From NCBI GenBank assembly GCA_963575745.1, contig CAUYUJ010014769.1, positions 1-64,000 on the forward strand: DNA of 64,000 nucleotides, given 5' to 3'. Numbering within the stretch: the stretch's first letter is position 1; each line of letters starts with the position of its first letter. Both the position numbers and the translations under genes were made by a program. The notes under the pieces are model-generated. The model was given only the letters and a program-made list of their open reading frames with translations, was not told where the DNA came from and ran no database searches. Positions 21,427 to 33,749 of this stretch are shown here, one piece after another. The DNA comes from Prorocentrum cordatum (Eukaryota; Sar; Dinophyceae; Prorocentrales; Prorocentraceae).

Positions 21427-24100
21427 TTCTCTCTGTCCCTCTCGAGGGGCCGAGGGATAGGCGAAGGCAAGGAAAGCTGGGCGACGTAGCTGAGCGCGGT
21501 GAGAAGGTCAGAGGCACGAAAAAGAGCGAGAGCAGATTGAGGCGCACGGGTGGCGCTGGCAAAATGGATTCGCTTCCGCCACTTCCCATCGGGAGCCAGC
21601 CACTGGATGCCGGCCGCCGAGCCAGGGCCGAGCCAAACTCCAAGGCATTTCGCAGCGTCCGAAAACTGAAACAACCGCCACCTCCCGCGCACCGCCTCAA
21701 GATCATCGAGGGTTTGGCTCCTGACTTCAAGGGACATTGGGGCACGTGGAGGAACGGGAACGCATTTGGCTGGCTGCAAATCAAGACCAGCAAATCTCTG
21801 GGCGAAACAAACCTTTCCGCAATCGTGACAACCTGGGTGATACAAGGGAACGGCCTTTACAAGTGACGCAGCAGGGGATCCACGCACAGCGGCCGCAAGC
21901 TGCTATGCACGGGGCAACCTTGGAGGGCCCCGCTGGCGAGCTCACGCATCGCTGTGAGAGGCGCGTCGCCAGAGCGAGCGAACGCAGTGGGGGGCGTTGC
22001 GCATTGCGCTGATGGCCCAGCGCGCGCCTAGTGGGACTCCATGGCGCACGAACGCCAGCTCGCGCCGTCTACGATTGACTCGGACAGGCAGCTTTGAAAC
22101 TGAAAGAGAAAGGCAAACGTGTTTCACGATGTCCATGCTCAAGCCAACCTGCTCTTCATGCTTCAGCGTCCAGCAGGGGTAGGTTGCCCCAGTGATTGAC
22201 CCCTGCTGGCTCTCGTGCACTTTCTCAGCAAAGAGGGGCTTAACAATGAAGTTAGTAGCCGAGCTGATAGCCGTCGCATCGCTGCTTCCTAGCTGGGGGG
22301 CCAAAGACCCCGACGCCGACAAGTCAGACGAACTGCGCCCGGCGTTTCCTCTCCCTTCGGAAGAAACGCAAGCGACGAGTGCTTGGTCTCGTATCGCATG
22401 TCTCAGCCAGCACGCACGTGGACCAGGACTCTGCGCAAGATGCCAGCAGCTAGAGGGTGAGCGAGCAAGGCTGAATATGGAGGTCGGTCAGGCCCCGGGG
22501 CACTTGGCTTCGCGCGCTGCAGGGCGCGCTGCTGCTCCACCGGGCAGAAAGGGCATCGAGCGCTGGGGCGGGAGGGGGGGGGGGGGGCGAGGGGGCGCGC
22601 GCGTGTCCGCGTCCGAGGATTCGCGCGCAGCAAAGACAGGTTGCCCATGGGTCTGCACGGCCGGGATGATGCCATCATCGGCGGCAATGGCCCCCCCCCA
22701 TGATTCGCCGGGGCGGATGTGCGCGCGCGCGCCATCGAGCCTCAGCCGCCGCGACCGCGGCGTCCACGAGCGCGCTCTGCGGGCAGCTTTGCGCCCAATC
22801 TTGAGCTAAAGCATTTCGCCCATATGCCTGCCGAACTCGTCAAGCTGCGAGACGCGCGCGCTTGCTTGGGCCGCGCACCATTGGCGGCGCCACGCCGGGG
22901 GTTGAAGGAGGCAGGGGAGAGGAGCGCGACGACGCCATCGACGACGGAGAAGTGAAAGGAGGTAAGGCGAGAGGTGGCAACGATGCGCGCTGCTGCGCGC
23001 GCTGCGCATCGTTCCCCCGCGACGCGCGCGCGCCATTGAGCGCAGCGCGCGCGCGCGAGGGGGGCGCCCGGGCGGGGCCGCGCGCGCGCGCTCGAGACCT
23101 CGCAGCACTTCCCGAATGAGAGCAGCAACTTCGCGCGCGACACCCCCCGCGCCCTGCCGGGCAGCCGCGGTCGGAAGCTCCTCGAAGCCGGCGCGCGCGA
23201 GCACATTTGCAAAGACAGGCTTAAACTCTTCAGATATGGCGGGGTCGCGCGTTCAGTCTGCGCGCGGGGGGCCGACGGCCGAATCTCGAGAAGGAGAACC
23301 ACGTGGTCGGACAATCCTGGTTCAGAGAATCTTGCGCTCTCACCCGCAATCTGCAGGATAACGTCTGCGGGCGTGAGCTGAGAGGAGCAAGCCGAGAGCG
23401 AGGAGCGATCGACGCACGGGACTTGCAACCGACGCGAGTCGCAGCGAGTGGGTAAATCGTTCGCGAGTTCAGCCGCGGAAGCGAGCATTCGGCGCCAGCG
23501 AGCTCGCATGGTTTGGCCGCGAGCGTCGACGAGAAGGGAGATGCGCGGGGCGAGAAGGGACAGGGGCCCACCTGCGAAGGGGGGGGCGAAAGGAGCGACG
23601 GGGGAGAACCAGGAAGTTTAAAGCCACCGAGGGCAATGAACCTGAAAGTGCGTTCGCGCTGCTGGGCGCGCGTGATCTGAGCGGCCCGCAAACGCTCGAT
23701 CGCATGTGCGTCGGGGACAGACAAGTGATGGTCACGGGCGCTGAGCAGGCGCGTGGAACAGGCGCGCGCAGGGGGGGGGGATGGTGCCATGCGGCCGCGC
23801 GGCCATGCGACATCGCGCGCAGAACGCGCGCTGGCTCCAGCTCCTCAGGCACGGGCTGATGTCGCGGATGTCTCGGCACGACGAAGCCGCGCCACCAACT
23901 GAAACAACCGCGCCAGACCCAGACATGACATGGGGCACTCGCGCGCATGGGGGGGCGCCATCCACAGGCCGCTGAAGACGACGGGCGTCTCCGCGACCGC
24001 CCGGGCAATGAGATGCCATTGGCTCATGCGCCCAGTGAGAAGACGTAAGTTGGCGTTTCTCTTCCGAGAGCCAATGCATAGCCAGCCGCGGGCATCCCGA
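20427..24100 (-). pseudogene. decayed LINE retroelement (LINE-1 of this window)
   Basis: Minus-strand order fits an endonuclease-reverse transcriptase LINE. The AP-endonuclease-like part at 22.8-23.8 kb includes AHAIERLRAAQITRAQQ, a FIALGGFKL (GDFN-like) motif and a downstream SDHVVLL motif. The polymerase part shows a VHESQQG segment near 22.2 kb, motif B as SGALQGCP at about 21911-21937 followed by VDPLLRHL, and a thumb segment with GLDLQPAKC and LGVWLGPG at 21.5-21.8 kb. The C-terminus reads RVQHYLTCDRFLEL at about 20.6 kb and LAIALYIY at 20.45 kb. Several frames are needed, stops are frequent, the YxDD catalytic motif is missing between motif B and the thumb, and motif A is unrecognisable. 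GA (20865-20945) and TC (21402-21436) microsatellites interrupt it. Confidence 0.65.
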
Positions 24101-25805
24101 CAAATTACTCGACATCCGCTCTGAGCGTCGCGTAGAAAGGGCCCCCGCGGAGCCCAGCGTGCTTTGCCCGGGCCACGGCGCCTCCGCTGCCGAGAAAGCT
24201 GGGTCGACAGCCTCCTCCATCGCGGACTAGTCAATCTTGAACTGCGCCGTCGCATGGAAATTCCACGCGACACGAGTGGCCTCATCTTGCCCACGTGGCT
24301 CGAGCTGCCAGCGCGGCGCCGCGTTAACCGCGATGGGGAACTGGGCGCGCCTCTAGGCTCTAGGGCCGCGTGAGAGAAGGGAGCTTCTCCTCCCGAGTAT
24401 TGCACATCTTCTTCGACTGCGCTTCTCCGCGCACCATGTTGGGGCTCTTGTCCGTCGAGGCGTACATCGGGGCGACTGCGCCTTCCGTGGAGAGCACCGA
24501 GAATGAACGCCAGTCTGAGGACGTGCGCAAGCTCCGCACGAGCGCTGTGGCTCTCGAGCTGGCTTCTGCTGTGTCCGCTGGCGGATGTTGGGATTCGTTG
24601 CCGCCGCCACCGCCGATCTCCGACGTCGTCGCCGCCGCCGCCATTCCTGATGATTGTTCAACGGCTTTTTCCGGACGAGGTCGAACGATTCCGAAGATGT
24701 CCCAGCGATTCTGGACTGGGTCGTACTGTCGTTTGTGCTCCTGCGAGATCACCGTCGTCGCCGCCAATTCCCAACTACATTTTCGTCGGCGTAAGATTAT
24801 CGCAATTCCAGCGATGCTGCGGACGAGCCCTGACAAGTTCGCTGGCGCAGCGGGCCAAATGCGTCAAAGCAAGGCCTTGCGCGCGCGGGGCGACCCACGG
24901 GGGTCCCAGGACGAACAAAAAATACCCTGGACAACGCCGGCCAAACCCAGGTCAGGGAAGGCTTCCCTCCGGGGCGCGGCTCGTCGGGCAGGCCCCAGAG
25001 GAAACGAGCCGCCACCGTGCCCCCCGGCACGTTGAGGCGCGGTGGACTGCCATGCTCTGTCTGGCAGGGCTTGCGCAAATCTTCGAAGGGACTCCCCGCC
25101 TCCCGGGTCGCACGCAGGCGCCCGCATCGCCCTCTCGTTCGGACGCTGTCGGTGCCCAGACACGTCCCCAGCGCTCTCCACGGCGTCGGAGATATATCCA
25201 CGATGGCTTCCCAAACGGCCACGGCAGGCCGGCGGGGCCGCCAACATCGGCCGAGAGGCCTCCACGACGGCCCCAGAGCCTCCAGGATGGCCCAGGACGG
25301 CTCCAGGAGAGCCTCCAGCAACGCCCGAAGAGGCCCCGATCAATGATTCGTCCCCAAACAGTGCTTGCACTCATCATTGCACCGGCCTCGCAGACGTGCT
25401 GCAGCGGATTTCTGCGAGGAGTTCTGCGTGGGCTTCTGCCCAGAGCGGCGAGCAACAGAAAAGAAGCGAATTTCGCGTGGATTCTTTCCAGTCTTCCTTC
25501 CCGGCCAAAAAAAACATCCGCACGAAATTCACCTCGAAATCGGGAACGAAACTCTCCAGGACACCCTGGGCCCGCCCTATCGATTTCCGAACGAGATCCG
25601 CTCTGCGATGCTGGCGCCATGACACTTCGGGGTTCCTACTTGCTTCTTTCTTTTCCGAGGAACGGGGGCTGCCCGTCGGAACGGCGGTCATGTGGTCGCC
25701 GCCGCCGCCCCATCCCCGCCTCGTCGCCACCCGCCCTCTGGGCCTGCCTGCCGGCCTGGCGGCCAGGTGGTCGCCGCCGCCGCCGCCGCCCCCGTCGCCT
25801 CTGGC
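24101..25805. other. no confirmed gene; second KRQYD-motif copy
   Basis: Minus strand 24711-24755 reads VISQEHKRQYDPVQ (see 18965-19160). The rest is GC-rich with open frames on both strands but no recognised domain. Confidence 0.35.
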
Positions 25806-25923
25806 GTGCCTTGCCTTGCCTTGCTTTGCACTGCTCTGCCCTGCTTTGCAATCGCACTGGGTTGCGCTGGATTGCTTCAAGCAATACAGCGCCCTCGTCG
25901 CCCTCGTCCTCGTCGCCCTCGCC

Positions 25924-25967
<44 letters not shown>

Positions 25968-25972
25968 TGCCC
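25806..25972. repeat. TTGCC/CTGCTTTGC words then (GTC)n
   Basis: Short TTGCCTTGCTTTGC repeats at 25810-25850 and a GTC run at about 25925-25968. Confidence 0.8.
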
Positions 25973-26074
25973 GCCTGGCCCCGTTGGCCCCACACAGAGC
26001 AGGAAAACCGAATCACGAACGCAAAACGAATCCATGCATTCTCTGAGTTCGCGCTGCTTTGACTTAGTTTGTGT

Positions 26075-26195
26075 TGCGTTGCGTCGCCCTGCGTTGATTT
26101 GCGGTGCTCTGCATCGCTGCGCACCACATAGGCTGCACCACTGCACCACATTGACTGCACGACCTAAGCTGCACCGCATAGGTTGTAAGAAATCA
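26075..26195 (+). repeat. GCACCAC-type repeat block
   Basis: Iterated GCACCACATAGGCTGCACCA and TTGCGTTGCGTCGC words, related to the blocks at 3500 and 5390. Confidence 0.5.
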
Positions 26196-26274
26196 CGGTG
26201 CGGGGCCCACGCTGGCCAGCATCCCTGGGTTCTTGAGCGATCTGTGCACTCTCGTCAGTTCGAGCTTCCGATGT

Positions 26275-26520
26275 CCCAAGACGAGCCAAGATGCCACCTG
26301 GACTGCCGCAACCAAGAGGCCCCTGAGAGGGCCCCAAGACGGCTCAGGAGGGCTCCAAGACGGCCCCGGAGGCGCCCAATAATGCCAAAGAGGGCCCCAA
26401 GACGGCCCCAAGAAAGACCCAAGATGGCGAACCCGAACCGACGCTTGGAGTCTCCCGCCCCAAGAAAGTTCAGGAGGCCCCAGGAGGGCCAATACAGGCT
26501 TTCGGCAGGCCCCCCAAGAA
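26275..26520 (+). repeat. CCAAGAGG array
   Basis: Degenerate CCCCAAGAC/CCAAGAGGGC words. Confidence 0.75.
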
Positions 26521-26584
26521 GGCCTCTGTGCTCACTTTGTCCCGCGTTCTTCTCTGACTCTTCCGTTATTCCTCCTTGCATTAG

Positions 26585-26739
26585 GTCGGGCGTGTCCTCT
26601 TACAGGCGGAATTTGGACAACAAATGAAAACTAGTTTTAAAAGTAATCATAAAGTGCTCAAACATACCAAAAAAAGACGTCCCCTATACTATGTTTCTAC
26701 TACTTTTGAGTATTCCTCGTGTAGATGGACATGTTCGAC
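26585..26739 (+). mobile_element. TIR element family A, copy 1
   Basis: About 155 bp, unusually AT-rich inside. It starts GTCGGGCGTGTCCTC after TTAG and ends in the diverged inverse GTAGATGGACATGTTCGAC. The inner words CAGGCGGAATTTGGAC and TACTTTTGAGTATTCC are shared with copies at 37227, 37550, 54360 and 62231. Confidence 0.7.
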
Positions 26740-27265
26740 GTAATCCTCGCAAGAGCCCTGCTAGTAGGCGGCTCGGGCAGGGGGGGCAGGCTCGCCCGCG
26801 GAAGCATGTGGCTGCTTATAGGCCTCTAGAAGTCCGAGCCCCGCAAACCCCGACACGCTGGACAGGGTATCGTTGCCCCGACGTCCCAAGGTCCTGGTTA
26901 GTCTTATGTCGCTCCCGTCGTACTTAAGGACCGAGTCCCAGAAATAATGTCGAGCACCTAGAGAAGTATCGAAACAGTATCGAGCGAGTATCGCCTCCCG
27001 GAGACCAGCACGTGAAAACCATCCAGCTTCGGTATCTTCTTGGTGCTCGAAATTCTTTCTGGTGGTTCAGGCTGAAGTAAGTTGGGCCATCATAAGGTTA
27101 GTCTTTGTCCTGGTCTGCGGGGGCCTGAAGAAACGTCACTGAAGTCCATATGGGACAGTTTGTCATCTCGGACCGATGTCTGACGGTCCTGGGCTCCGAC
27201 AACGGCTACAGGAATGCTCAGAACTGCCGCCGAGAGGCATCCCGAGAGATCCCAAGGGGCCCACG
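26740..27265. other. no gene seen
   Basis: Moderate-GC sequence without repeats or coding pattern I can support. Confidence 0.4.
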
Positions 27266-27575
27266 ATGGGCCCAGTCCACGACGCAAGCACGGTGGCGGG
27301 ATGTGCCGAACCTCTGGCAATCGAGAAGACGAGCTCACGTGCAACACTGCGATTGGAATCTCGCTGCAGGTTGACACGAGGTAAGGCCCACGTGACCGGT
27401 CGGCCCGAGGTGCCCACAGGAGAGCCACGCCTAAGGTCTACGGCGGCATCAGGCGTGTCCACGCTGCAGGCACGGGAGAAGCATGGGCCGGAAGCTGCTC
27501 GACAATACCGCACCTCTGGCAGCCAAGGAGACGAAGTCGCTCGCAGCATGGCGATTGAAAACGTCATCCATGGCC
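27266..27575 (+). repeat. dispersed repeat family S, two tandem copies
   Basis: Both carry GTCCACG(A/C)(C/T)GCAGGCACGG-like, ACCTCTGGCA and a GCGATTG(G/A)AA word (about 27275-27385 and 27410-27575). A third copy is at 35485-35640. Confidence 0.55.
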
Positions 27576-27924
27576 AGACTGATAGCGGAGCCGCGCGCGC
27601 GCTTCGCTCCAAAAATCTTGAGGAAGTTGGCGGAGAGGAAGAAGATTCCCCGCCGCAGACGCTCCACCGGCAAATCGCCAACCACGCTGAATCCTCCCGA
27701 GCCCGCTGCACTCCGAATGCTGTCAGCTTGCTGACTGTCCGCAGTGCCGTCCGTCGGCTCGGGGGGAAGCAGGAGGCAATGCGGTATAACTCCTGTGGTA
27801 CCATCCCTGCCTGTCCAAATTACCCTGAATACGGATGTGCAGTCGTAAACTAAACCCAAGCAAACCTGAGAAGAACAGATCAACGATTGATGGGGCAAGC
27901 GGTGCGCCCAACACTCCGACGCTT
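27576..27924. other. no gene seen
   Basis: Open frames on both strands without recognisable motifs. Confidence 0.4.
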
Positions 27925-29110
27925 TTGACGCAATTGACGCTTCCAACGCTTTTGACGCTCCTGACGCTCCGGGCTCCAGGAACTTCACGACGCTTCCGAC
28001 GCTTCTGACGCTCCTGCCGCTCTGGGCCCCAGGAGCTTCGCAACGCTTCTGACGATCCTGACCCTCGGGAGCTTCAGGAGCTTCAGGAGCTTCAGGAGCT
28101 TCAGGAGCTCAGGGAGCTTCAAGGGCTTCAGGAGCCTCTAAAATTTCGTGAGCCTCAGAAGCTTCAAGGGCTTCAGAAGCTCCGAGCGTTTCAGGGGCTG
28201 TACTGCTTCGCGTGGCATCGGGGCCCCCGGAGGCCCCGACACGACGCGGGAGGCCCCGAAACCACGCGGGAGGCCCCGGCACCACGCGGGAGGCCCCGGC
28301 GAGACCCCGACACCACGCGGGAGGCCCCGACACCACCCAGGTGGCCCCGACACCACGCGGGAGCTCCAGGAGCTTCGGGAGCTTCAGGGAGCTCATGCAG
28401 GAGCGTCACGCGCGGGAGGCCCCGAGAGATCCCGACACCACGCGGGTGGCCCCGACATCGCGTGGGACCTCGACACCGCGCAGGACCCCCCGGGGAAACC
28501 CCAACACCACGCGAGAGGCGCCGACACCACGCAGGAACCCCGAGGAGACCCCGGCACCACGCCACGCGGGTGGCCCCGACACCACGCGGAGCCTCAGGAG
28601 CTTCGGGTGGGAGCTTCGGAAAATTCAGAAGCTTCTGGAGCTCTGGAAGGCCTCAGAAGCTTCAGGAGCTTCGGGAGCTTCGGAAGCTTCAGAAGCTTCA
28701 GGAGCTTCGCAAGCTGTAGAAGTTTCAGGAGCTTCAGGAGCTTCGGAGGCTTCAGGTGTTTCAGATGTTTCGAGAGCGTCAGGAGCTTCAGGGGTTCGCG
28801 TGGCGTGGTGTCGGCGACCACGCGGGGGTCCCGACACCAGGCGGGAGGCCCCGAGAGACCCTGTCACCACGCGGGACACCCGACACCACGCAGGTGGCCC
28901 CGACACCACGCGGGAGGCCCCGACACCACGCGGGAACCGTTGGGGAGACCCCGGCACCACGCGGGAGGCCCCGACATCGCGTGGGACCCCCCCGGGAAAC
29001 CTCGACACCGCGCGGGAATCTCTGGGGAAACCCCGACACCACGCGGGAGGCACTGTCGGGGGCGTCAGGAGCGTCGGGAGTGTCGGGAGCTTCGGGAGCT
29101 TCAGAAATTC
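27925..29110. repeat. GCTTCAGGA and CCCCGACACCACGCGGGAGG minisatellites
   Basis: Two interleaved short-unit arrays: 9-12 bp (GCTTCAGGA/GCTTCGGGA/GCTTTTGAC), and about 20-24 bp built on CCCCGACACCACGCGGGAGG. They alternate (GCTTC, CCGAC, GCTTC, CCGAC, GCTTC), so the whole is a higher-order array. The GCTTC block carries many AAGCTT and GAAGCTTC palindromes. Confidence 0.9.
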
Positions 29111-29379
29111 GGAGGGTTGGTGGCACCATGGTGCCCCATATATGAGATACGTCGTGGAAGAACTACTGATCTAGCCGTTGTAGATTGTGCGGATGTCTCA
29201 GAAAGGCTTGCTTGTTTGGGCCCCCAGACTCTTGTGCGACCAGGGTAGGCTGTGAGGATGTCTCGAGCGAGGCGCTGGCTTCAGCACCCCAGGGTGAGGG
29301 CGCCCCGGGTGGGAGCATCCCAGAACTCGAGCCCAAACTGCGGCGCTGTCTCCGGCGACCTTACTTGTTTTAGCCAGGG

Positions 29380-29615
29380 CTGGCATGGTGAGAATCCGAT
29401 GGTCTTGCGCGCTCGTAGCCTGGGAAAGCTAAAATGGTGAGAATCCGATGGCCCTGCCACACACTCGTGACCTCAGAAATGTGACATGCTGAAAATCCGA
29501 TGGCAATGCCACGCGTTCGCGACCTGGGGATGACCTGGGAAAGCTGAACGTTGAGAATCCAATGGCCCTGCAACACGTTCGTGACCTCGGAAAGCGGACT
29601 GGCTAGAGCAGCGCA
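29380..29615 (+). repeat. ~46-61 bp tandem repeat, 4 copies
   Basis: The word GAGAATCCGATGGC (or close variants) occurs near 29391, 29437, 29490 and 29551, each followed by a GCCACACGCTCGTGACCT-like word. Confidence 0.8.
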
Positions 29616-29999
29616 TGATTTCCAATGAATCGTGACCTGCGAGGGGGTGCGTTTCACGGACGCTTGCATTGGGAACTTCCCACGACACGTCGGAACCGAG
29701 GGGGATTCCCCCCAGATATTCCCCCCCCCTCTCCTCCCTGATTCAAGGTGGAGTGGTCCCCCCTTGATTCAGGGGGGAGGGGTCGAACGCGCCCCCTCAC
29801 CCCTCACCCCCCTCCTGGCCCACAGCCCCGAGTTGCGGGCGCTCTCTGGGCGCTCTCGGGGCTTGACGCGTGAGGTTTTCCATCAGCGGAACCATGATCC
29901 ATGCCGTTAAGCTCCAGTCACCATCAAACAATCGGACTCCAAGGGTGGTACCACGGTTGGGCCCTAGAGCCCTGTTGTGGCAAGATGGACCTCGAGAAC

Positions 30000-30850
30000 G
30001 CTTGCAAAGGAGCTTCCACGATGGTCCGAGGGGGTCCCCAAGAAGCCCCAGGAGGCCCCCGGCATGCCAAAAAGAGGCCTCTACGAGGCCCACCGAGAGG
30101 CCGCAGGCAACCCAAAACTACCCTCGAGAGTCGAAGGGAAGCCCCTTCCCTTTGATCCCTTCCCCGCGGGGGGGTCCCGGGGGGGTCCTGGCTGGGGGGG
30201 TCCCGGGGGGGCCCTGGGGGAGTCGCCACCCAGATTCGTTTTCCTCCCGGGGGGTACCAAGGCCAAGAAAAGCCCCAAGACGGGCCAAGAGCGCCCCAAG
30301 ACGTCCCCAAGACGGTACAAGAGCACCACGCATCGACGAACGACCGCCCCAAGACGTTCAAGACTGCTCGAAAATGGCCCAAGAGGCCCCCAAGAAGCTC
30401 CAGAGAGCGCCAAGAGCACTCCCAAGAAGGCCCCAGAAGCCAAAATCGTCCATTTCACCTTGGTTTGTGAATGATTTCAGCCTTCTCGCCTTTTCGGCTT
30501 TCCGACGGTCCAAGACGGCCCAAGAGGCGCCCAAGAGCGCCCCAAGACGGCCCAAGATGCCTCCAAGAGGGCTCCAAGACGGCCCAAGAGGGACGCAGAA
30601 CGGCCCAAGAGGCGCCGAAGACGGCGCAGAAGGGCCCCAAGACGGGCCCAAGAGAGTGCCCAGAAGGGGACGAGGAACCGAGAATTCTAGACGTCCGCCC
30701 CATGAGGCCCCCAGGAAGCCCCAAGAGGCCTCCAAGAGGCTCCAAGAGCGCTCAAGCAGCCCCGAGAGGCCCCAAGAAGCTTCGAGAAGCCCCCAGGAAG
30801 CCCCAAGAGGCCCCCAAACTGCTTCCCAGAGGTTCCCGAGAGCGCTCCGA
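30000..30850 (+). repeat. CCAAGAGG array with a non-repeat core
   Basis: Degenerate CCCAAGACGG/CCAAGAGGCC words surround a unique core at about 30447-30519 ending TTTTCGGCTTTCCGACGG. The same core type interrupts the array at 31480-31945, so core and array form one composite unit. 30140-30250 is a G-run-rich block, GGGGGGTCCCGG, also seen near 51225. Confidence 0.75.
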
Positions 30851-31029
30851 AGAGACCTACGTCAGCGTCGTCGCCCTCGCCGCATCCTCCCCCGCCTCCT
30901 CCCACTCCTCCTGCCCCTCCTCCGGGGCCTCCTCCAACTGCTCATTCCTCCTCCTGCTCGTCCCCCGCGTCCTCCTGCTGCTGCCCCACCTCGCCCACCG
31001 CCTCCTCTTCCTCCTTCGGTTCATCTTTC

Positions 31030-31115
31030 TGCTCATCCTGCTTGTCCTCCTGCTCCTCCTCCTCCTCCTCCTCCTCCTCCTCCTCCTCCTCCCTCGTCTT
31101 CGTCGTCGTCGTCGA
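31030..31115. repeat. (TCC)n then (GTC)n
   Basis: Short perfect TCC run followed by GTCGTCGTC. Confidence 0.9.
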
Positions 31116-31479
31116 TCAGGGTCGGCGGCACCGGCCGTCAGGCCTCTCCAATATCTCTGACCATCCCAGGCAGGCTGCGGCCGACACCGCTGGCCATCCA
31201 CCCCCAGTTTGCCCGGATGGTTGCCTTGCTCGCTCCTGCATGGCCTCACTTGAGGATGTCTCACGCGAAAGCCATCCGGCGCGAGAGCTAGGCAGGGTTG
31301 CCCGGAAGGGCTCGCGAAGGGGGCGGTCCTTTTCCCGCTCGGGGCGGCTCAAGGGCCCTAAACGGCAGCGGTCAGCAGCAGTGCAACAGCAGGAGGAGGA
31401 AGGAGGAGAGAAGACACGAAAGGATTGTCAAAAATGAACAAGGAGAGGAATGAAGTCGCTTAACATCACGTGGGCCCCA

Positions 31480-31945
31480 AGATGCCTCCAAGAAGGCCCA
31501 AGAAGCCGCCAAGACGGCCTAAGATGTGCCCGAGATGGCACAAGACGGCCCAAGAGGCCCCCTAAGTGGCCTCAAAGATGGTCCAAGAGGCCCTCAAGCT
31601 GGCCTCCTGGAAAGCCTGACGAGGCCAAATCATTGGTTTCCCCAAGGTTCTCCAAGATTTTTGGAATTTGTTTCTTTTCGGCCTTCCGACGGCCCGAGAC
31701 GGCCAGAGAGCCCCCCAAGATCGCCCAAGGCGCCCACAAGACGGCCCCAAGAGGGCTCAAGAGGCCTCCAAGGTGACCAAGATCGCCTCCCAGACGGCCC
31801 TGGAGCACCCCAAAAGGGCCCCAAGATTGTTCTGAGAGGCCCCCAAGACAGCTTCCGACGGCGTCAGACGGGCCAGGAACGCCCTGAGACGGGCCAAGGG
31901 GCCCCCAAGAAGCCCCCAAAGGCCTCCACCTGGCCACAACGTTCG
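31480..31945 (+). repeat. CCAAGAGG array with the same core
   Basis: Core at about 31628-31690 ends TTTTCGGCCTTCCGACGG, matching the core at 30447-30519. Confidence 0.75.
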
Positions 31946-32940
31946 GCCACTTGAGCGATTCCAGAAGGCAAGGGGCGGCGGTGATTCGCCGTAAGCGTCT
32001 TCGATGCAGATGGTCACACGCACAGATGGGAACCACGACGTGAACATATGAGATAACCAATGTGTAGTTCAAGCAGTGGTTCAGGCGGCTATTGGTGTGA
32101 ATTCTCAGGCGTTCTGTTTCAACCGCACCAATGCCATGACGTGTATGCCAGAGGCGTGGCGAAGGAATGTGCCGCTCGTGCTTTTGCTAGCATTCGCGCG
32201 CGCAGTTGCAATTGTGCATCAAACGCAAAAGTGCAAGTGGCCAGGAGCGCCAACGGTCAAGAACCGGGAGCAACGACGCAGTAGTCCGTGCACCTGTTCC
32301 AGAAATGGTGCGGGCAATTGTTGACGCAAATTCCAAGGCGTGCGCCTGCAACGTCACAGGCAAAGTGATGTATGTTGCAGTCGTTGCTTGACGGGGTGGA
32401 TGCGCCAACGATGCCGGCGTAATGCTGCGGTGTGTCGCGGTTGCGGTTGCAGGGATGCAGACGTAACGATGTAGGTTTTCAGGCTATGGAAGCGTTGGAC
32501 CAAGTGCCATGGTGCATTGCCTGCGCTGGACGGATGAAACGACTTGGGATGAAGACGGAAGTATGTTGCTGCAACGGCTTCGGTGGCCGTTGACGATGGG
32601 ACGGCTCAGGCAGCGTGTGACTCAAGGCTGTAGACTGTTGGGGGTTCAACTACGCATTCAAGCCCGAAGGGAATCGAAGGGGTCGATCAAAATGCTTTTT
32701 AGGGCCTCTCGATTCTTTCGAGCCCCTGGACCTCGACGAAACAACGACGCAGGCATATATGGTCGAGGGTTTGGGCCCCCCCCCAATGCTAATGCCATCG
32801 GGCCCCCCCCCCGCCCCGCGCGATGGTCCCCCCCCCTGTGGGCGTGGACGTGGCGTGGTGCCCCCCCCTGTGGGAGTGGTGTGGGGTCCCCCCTGTGGGA
32901 GTGCTCTGGGGGTGCTTCAGGGAGCCGGAGCGAACGGTGT
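31946..32940. other. no gene seen; degenerate GTGCA-rich repeats
   Basis: 32040-32480 carries many AGTGGT, GTGCAA and CAACGATG words resembling the CACCAC blocks elsewhere. 32760-32900 is rich in poly-C and poly-G runs. Confidence 0.4.
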
Positions 32941-33115
32941 CTTCGTCGTCGTCGTCGTCGTCATCGCCGTCGTCGTCCTCCTCCTCCTCCTCCTCCTCCT
33001 CCTCCTCCTCCTTTTCCTCCCCCCCCATCCCATCTGGGGGGGCGGGGGGCCCGAGGACCCTGGGACCCATTCCATCTGGGGGGGGGCCCGTGGGCCCAGA
33101 GCCCGCGATCATATA
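32941..33115. repeat. (GTC)n-(TCC)n and GGGGG/CCCCC-rich block
   Basis: GTC run, then TCC run, then two copies of a CCCATCTGGGGGGG-like word about 40 bp apart. Confidence 0.8.
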
Positions 33116-33204
33116 TTGTTTGAACGGTCCATGCACTCGGCTGCAAACACGCAATCGGTGTGATACACGTGACGAAAGGGCACCTCAGAACAGGACTCCC
33201 CAGA

Positions 33205-33400
33205 CGCTCCCACCCTGACCGCGTCCCGCAGCCGCGGGAGCGTCCAGGAAACCACGGCTTCAACCTTCCCCCGGGCATCCCCCCCTTACCGCGTCTCGCG
33301 GCCGCTGGGGCGCCTCGGGACACCACCGCTTCAACCTTGGACGCCCCTCGGGCACCCCCTTCTTGACCGCGTCTCATAACAGTGGGAGCGCCTTGGGACG
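33205..33400 (+). repeat. ~72-78 bp tandem repeat, 3 copies
   Basis: The word ACCGCGTC(C/T)CGCAGCCGCG or a variant occurs near 33217, 33289 and 33367, followed in the first two by a CACGGCTTCAACCTT-like word. Confidence 0.8.
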
Positions 33401-33749
33401 TCCTGGGGCGAGGCGAGGTTTCGCGGGCGACGGGATGGGCCACGAATGGACCGCCCCTATCGCCAGGCGACGGACCACGCAAATGGCCCGCCGCCCAACA
33501 CCACGCTCCTCGTTCCTCGCCCTTCCGGGCTAGCGCGACGCTGAGCGCATGCCAGCGCGCAGCATACACACCAGAGCACTCGCGGCAAAGACTTGACGCG
33601 CAAGTCCCGAGTCAAGAGGGCAACGAACGAACGACAGAGACGCGGCGACCAGGAGCGGCGGCACTATCCGGCGAGAGCCCATGGCGGGAAAGGCGTGCCC
33701 AGCCGAGGCGCCGTTGAAGGGACAGCCAAAGACCCCCCCCCGCCCCCCT

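Noticed and set aside
24711-24755. SQEHKR as the QEHR catalytic motif of a LINE endonuclease
   Set aside because: A sister segment at 19061-19104 reads SQGRKRQYD at the same point, so the Glu is not conserved and the resemblance is probably accidental.
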